Origin: CAZLKN01 sp964560135
GTDB taxonomy: Bacteria > Actinomycetota > JAICYB01
Direction: 5' to 3'
Assembly: GCA_964560135.1 (NCBI GenBank)
Contig: CAZLKN010000106.1
Location: forward strand, 1-5,944
Length of the DNA stretch: 5,944 nt
The translations under genes were made by a program, and so were the position numbers. The notes below the pieces were generated by a model, which was given only the letters and a program-made list of their open reading frames with translations, searched no databases and was not told where the DNA came from. Positions 5,944 through 5,944 of this stretch are shown here, piece after piece (the stretch's first letter is position 1; every line of letters begins with the position of its first letter).

Positions 5944-5944
5944 A

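Noticed and set aside
1..5944. A novel defence, mobile or RNA-based system
   Set aside because: I looked for tandem spacer arrays, terminal inverted repeats, recombinase or reverse-transcriptase motifs, toxin-antitoxin-like small gene pairs and structured RNA between genes. Intergenic space totals only a few hundred bases, and all genes fall in known housekeeping, signalling or DUF families.

Overview
The window is gene-dense, very GC-rich DNA with GTG starts and strong G/C third-position bias. It reads as a chromosomal segment of a high-GC Actinomycetota. The protein families and local order support this: rarA and a DUF948 gene followed by a small DUF6167-like gene share one strand, which is the arrangement upstream of alaS in many actinobacteria (alaS would lie just beyond base 1). 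I see no transposase, integrase, tRNA, rRNA, CRISPR array or composition break, and cannot name a genus.

Layout: two small membrane-anchored proteins lie on the minus strand at the left (DUF948 at 282-644, then a DUF6167-like protein at 28-279). A 132-base divergent intergenic region (645-776) follows. On the plus strand there is then a compact four-gene run: an OmpR-family response regulator (777-1478), a membrane histidine kinase (1481-2932), a secreted DUF5666-like protein (2975-3526) and a membrane-anchored HtrA-type serine protease (3552-4670). rarA (minus strand, stop at 4675) converges on the protease gene with only 4 bases between the stops. Its reading frame continues past the obvious ATG at 5856 towards the right edge.

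The plus-strand run looks like an envelope-stress module: kinase senses outside the membrane, regulator controls transcription, and protease plus secreted partner act on the outer face. It resembles mprA-mprB-pepD of Mycobacterium tuberculosis in logic, with an added secreted gene. The most striking non-coding signal is a set of 11-bp phased repeats (consensus roughly CTCNCAGG) just upstream of the regulator. A second set lies inside the last codons of the kinase, just before the secreted-protein gene. The two sites share a 14-base core with one mismatch. They are probably binding sites for the regulator itself, giving autoregulation and a second, internal promoter for the effector genes.

Nothing here demands a wholly new system. 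The items most worth checking are the paired phased operators, the arginine-rich tail of the DUF5666-like protein, and the true start of rarA, where a good ribosome-binding site precedes an ATC codon.
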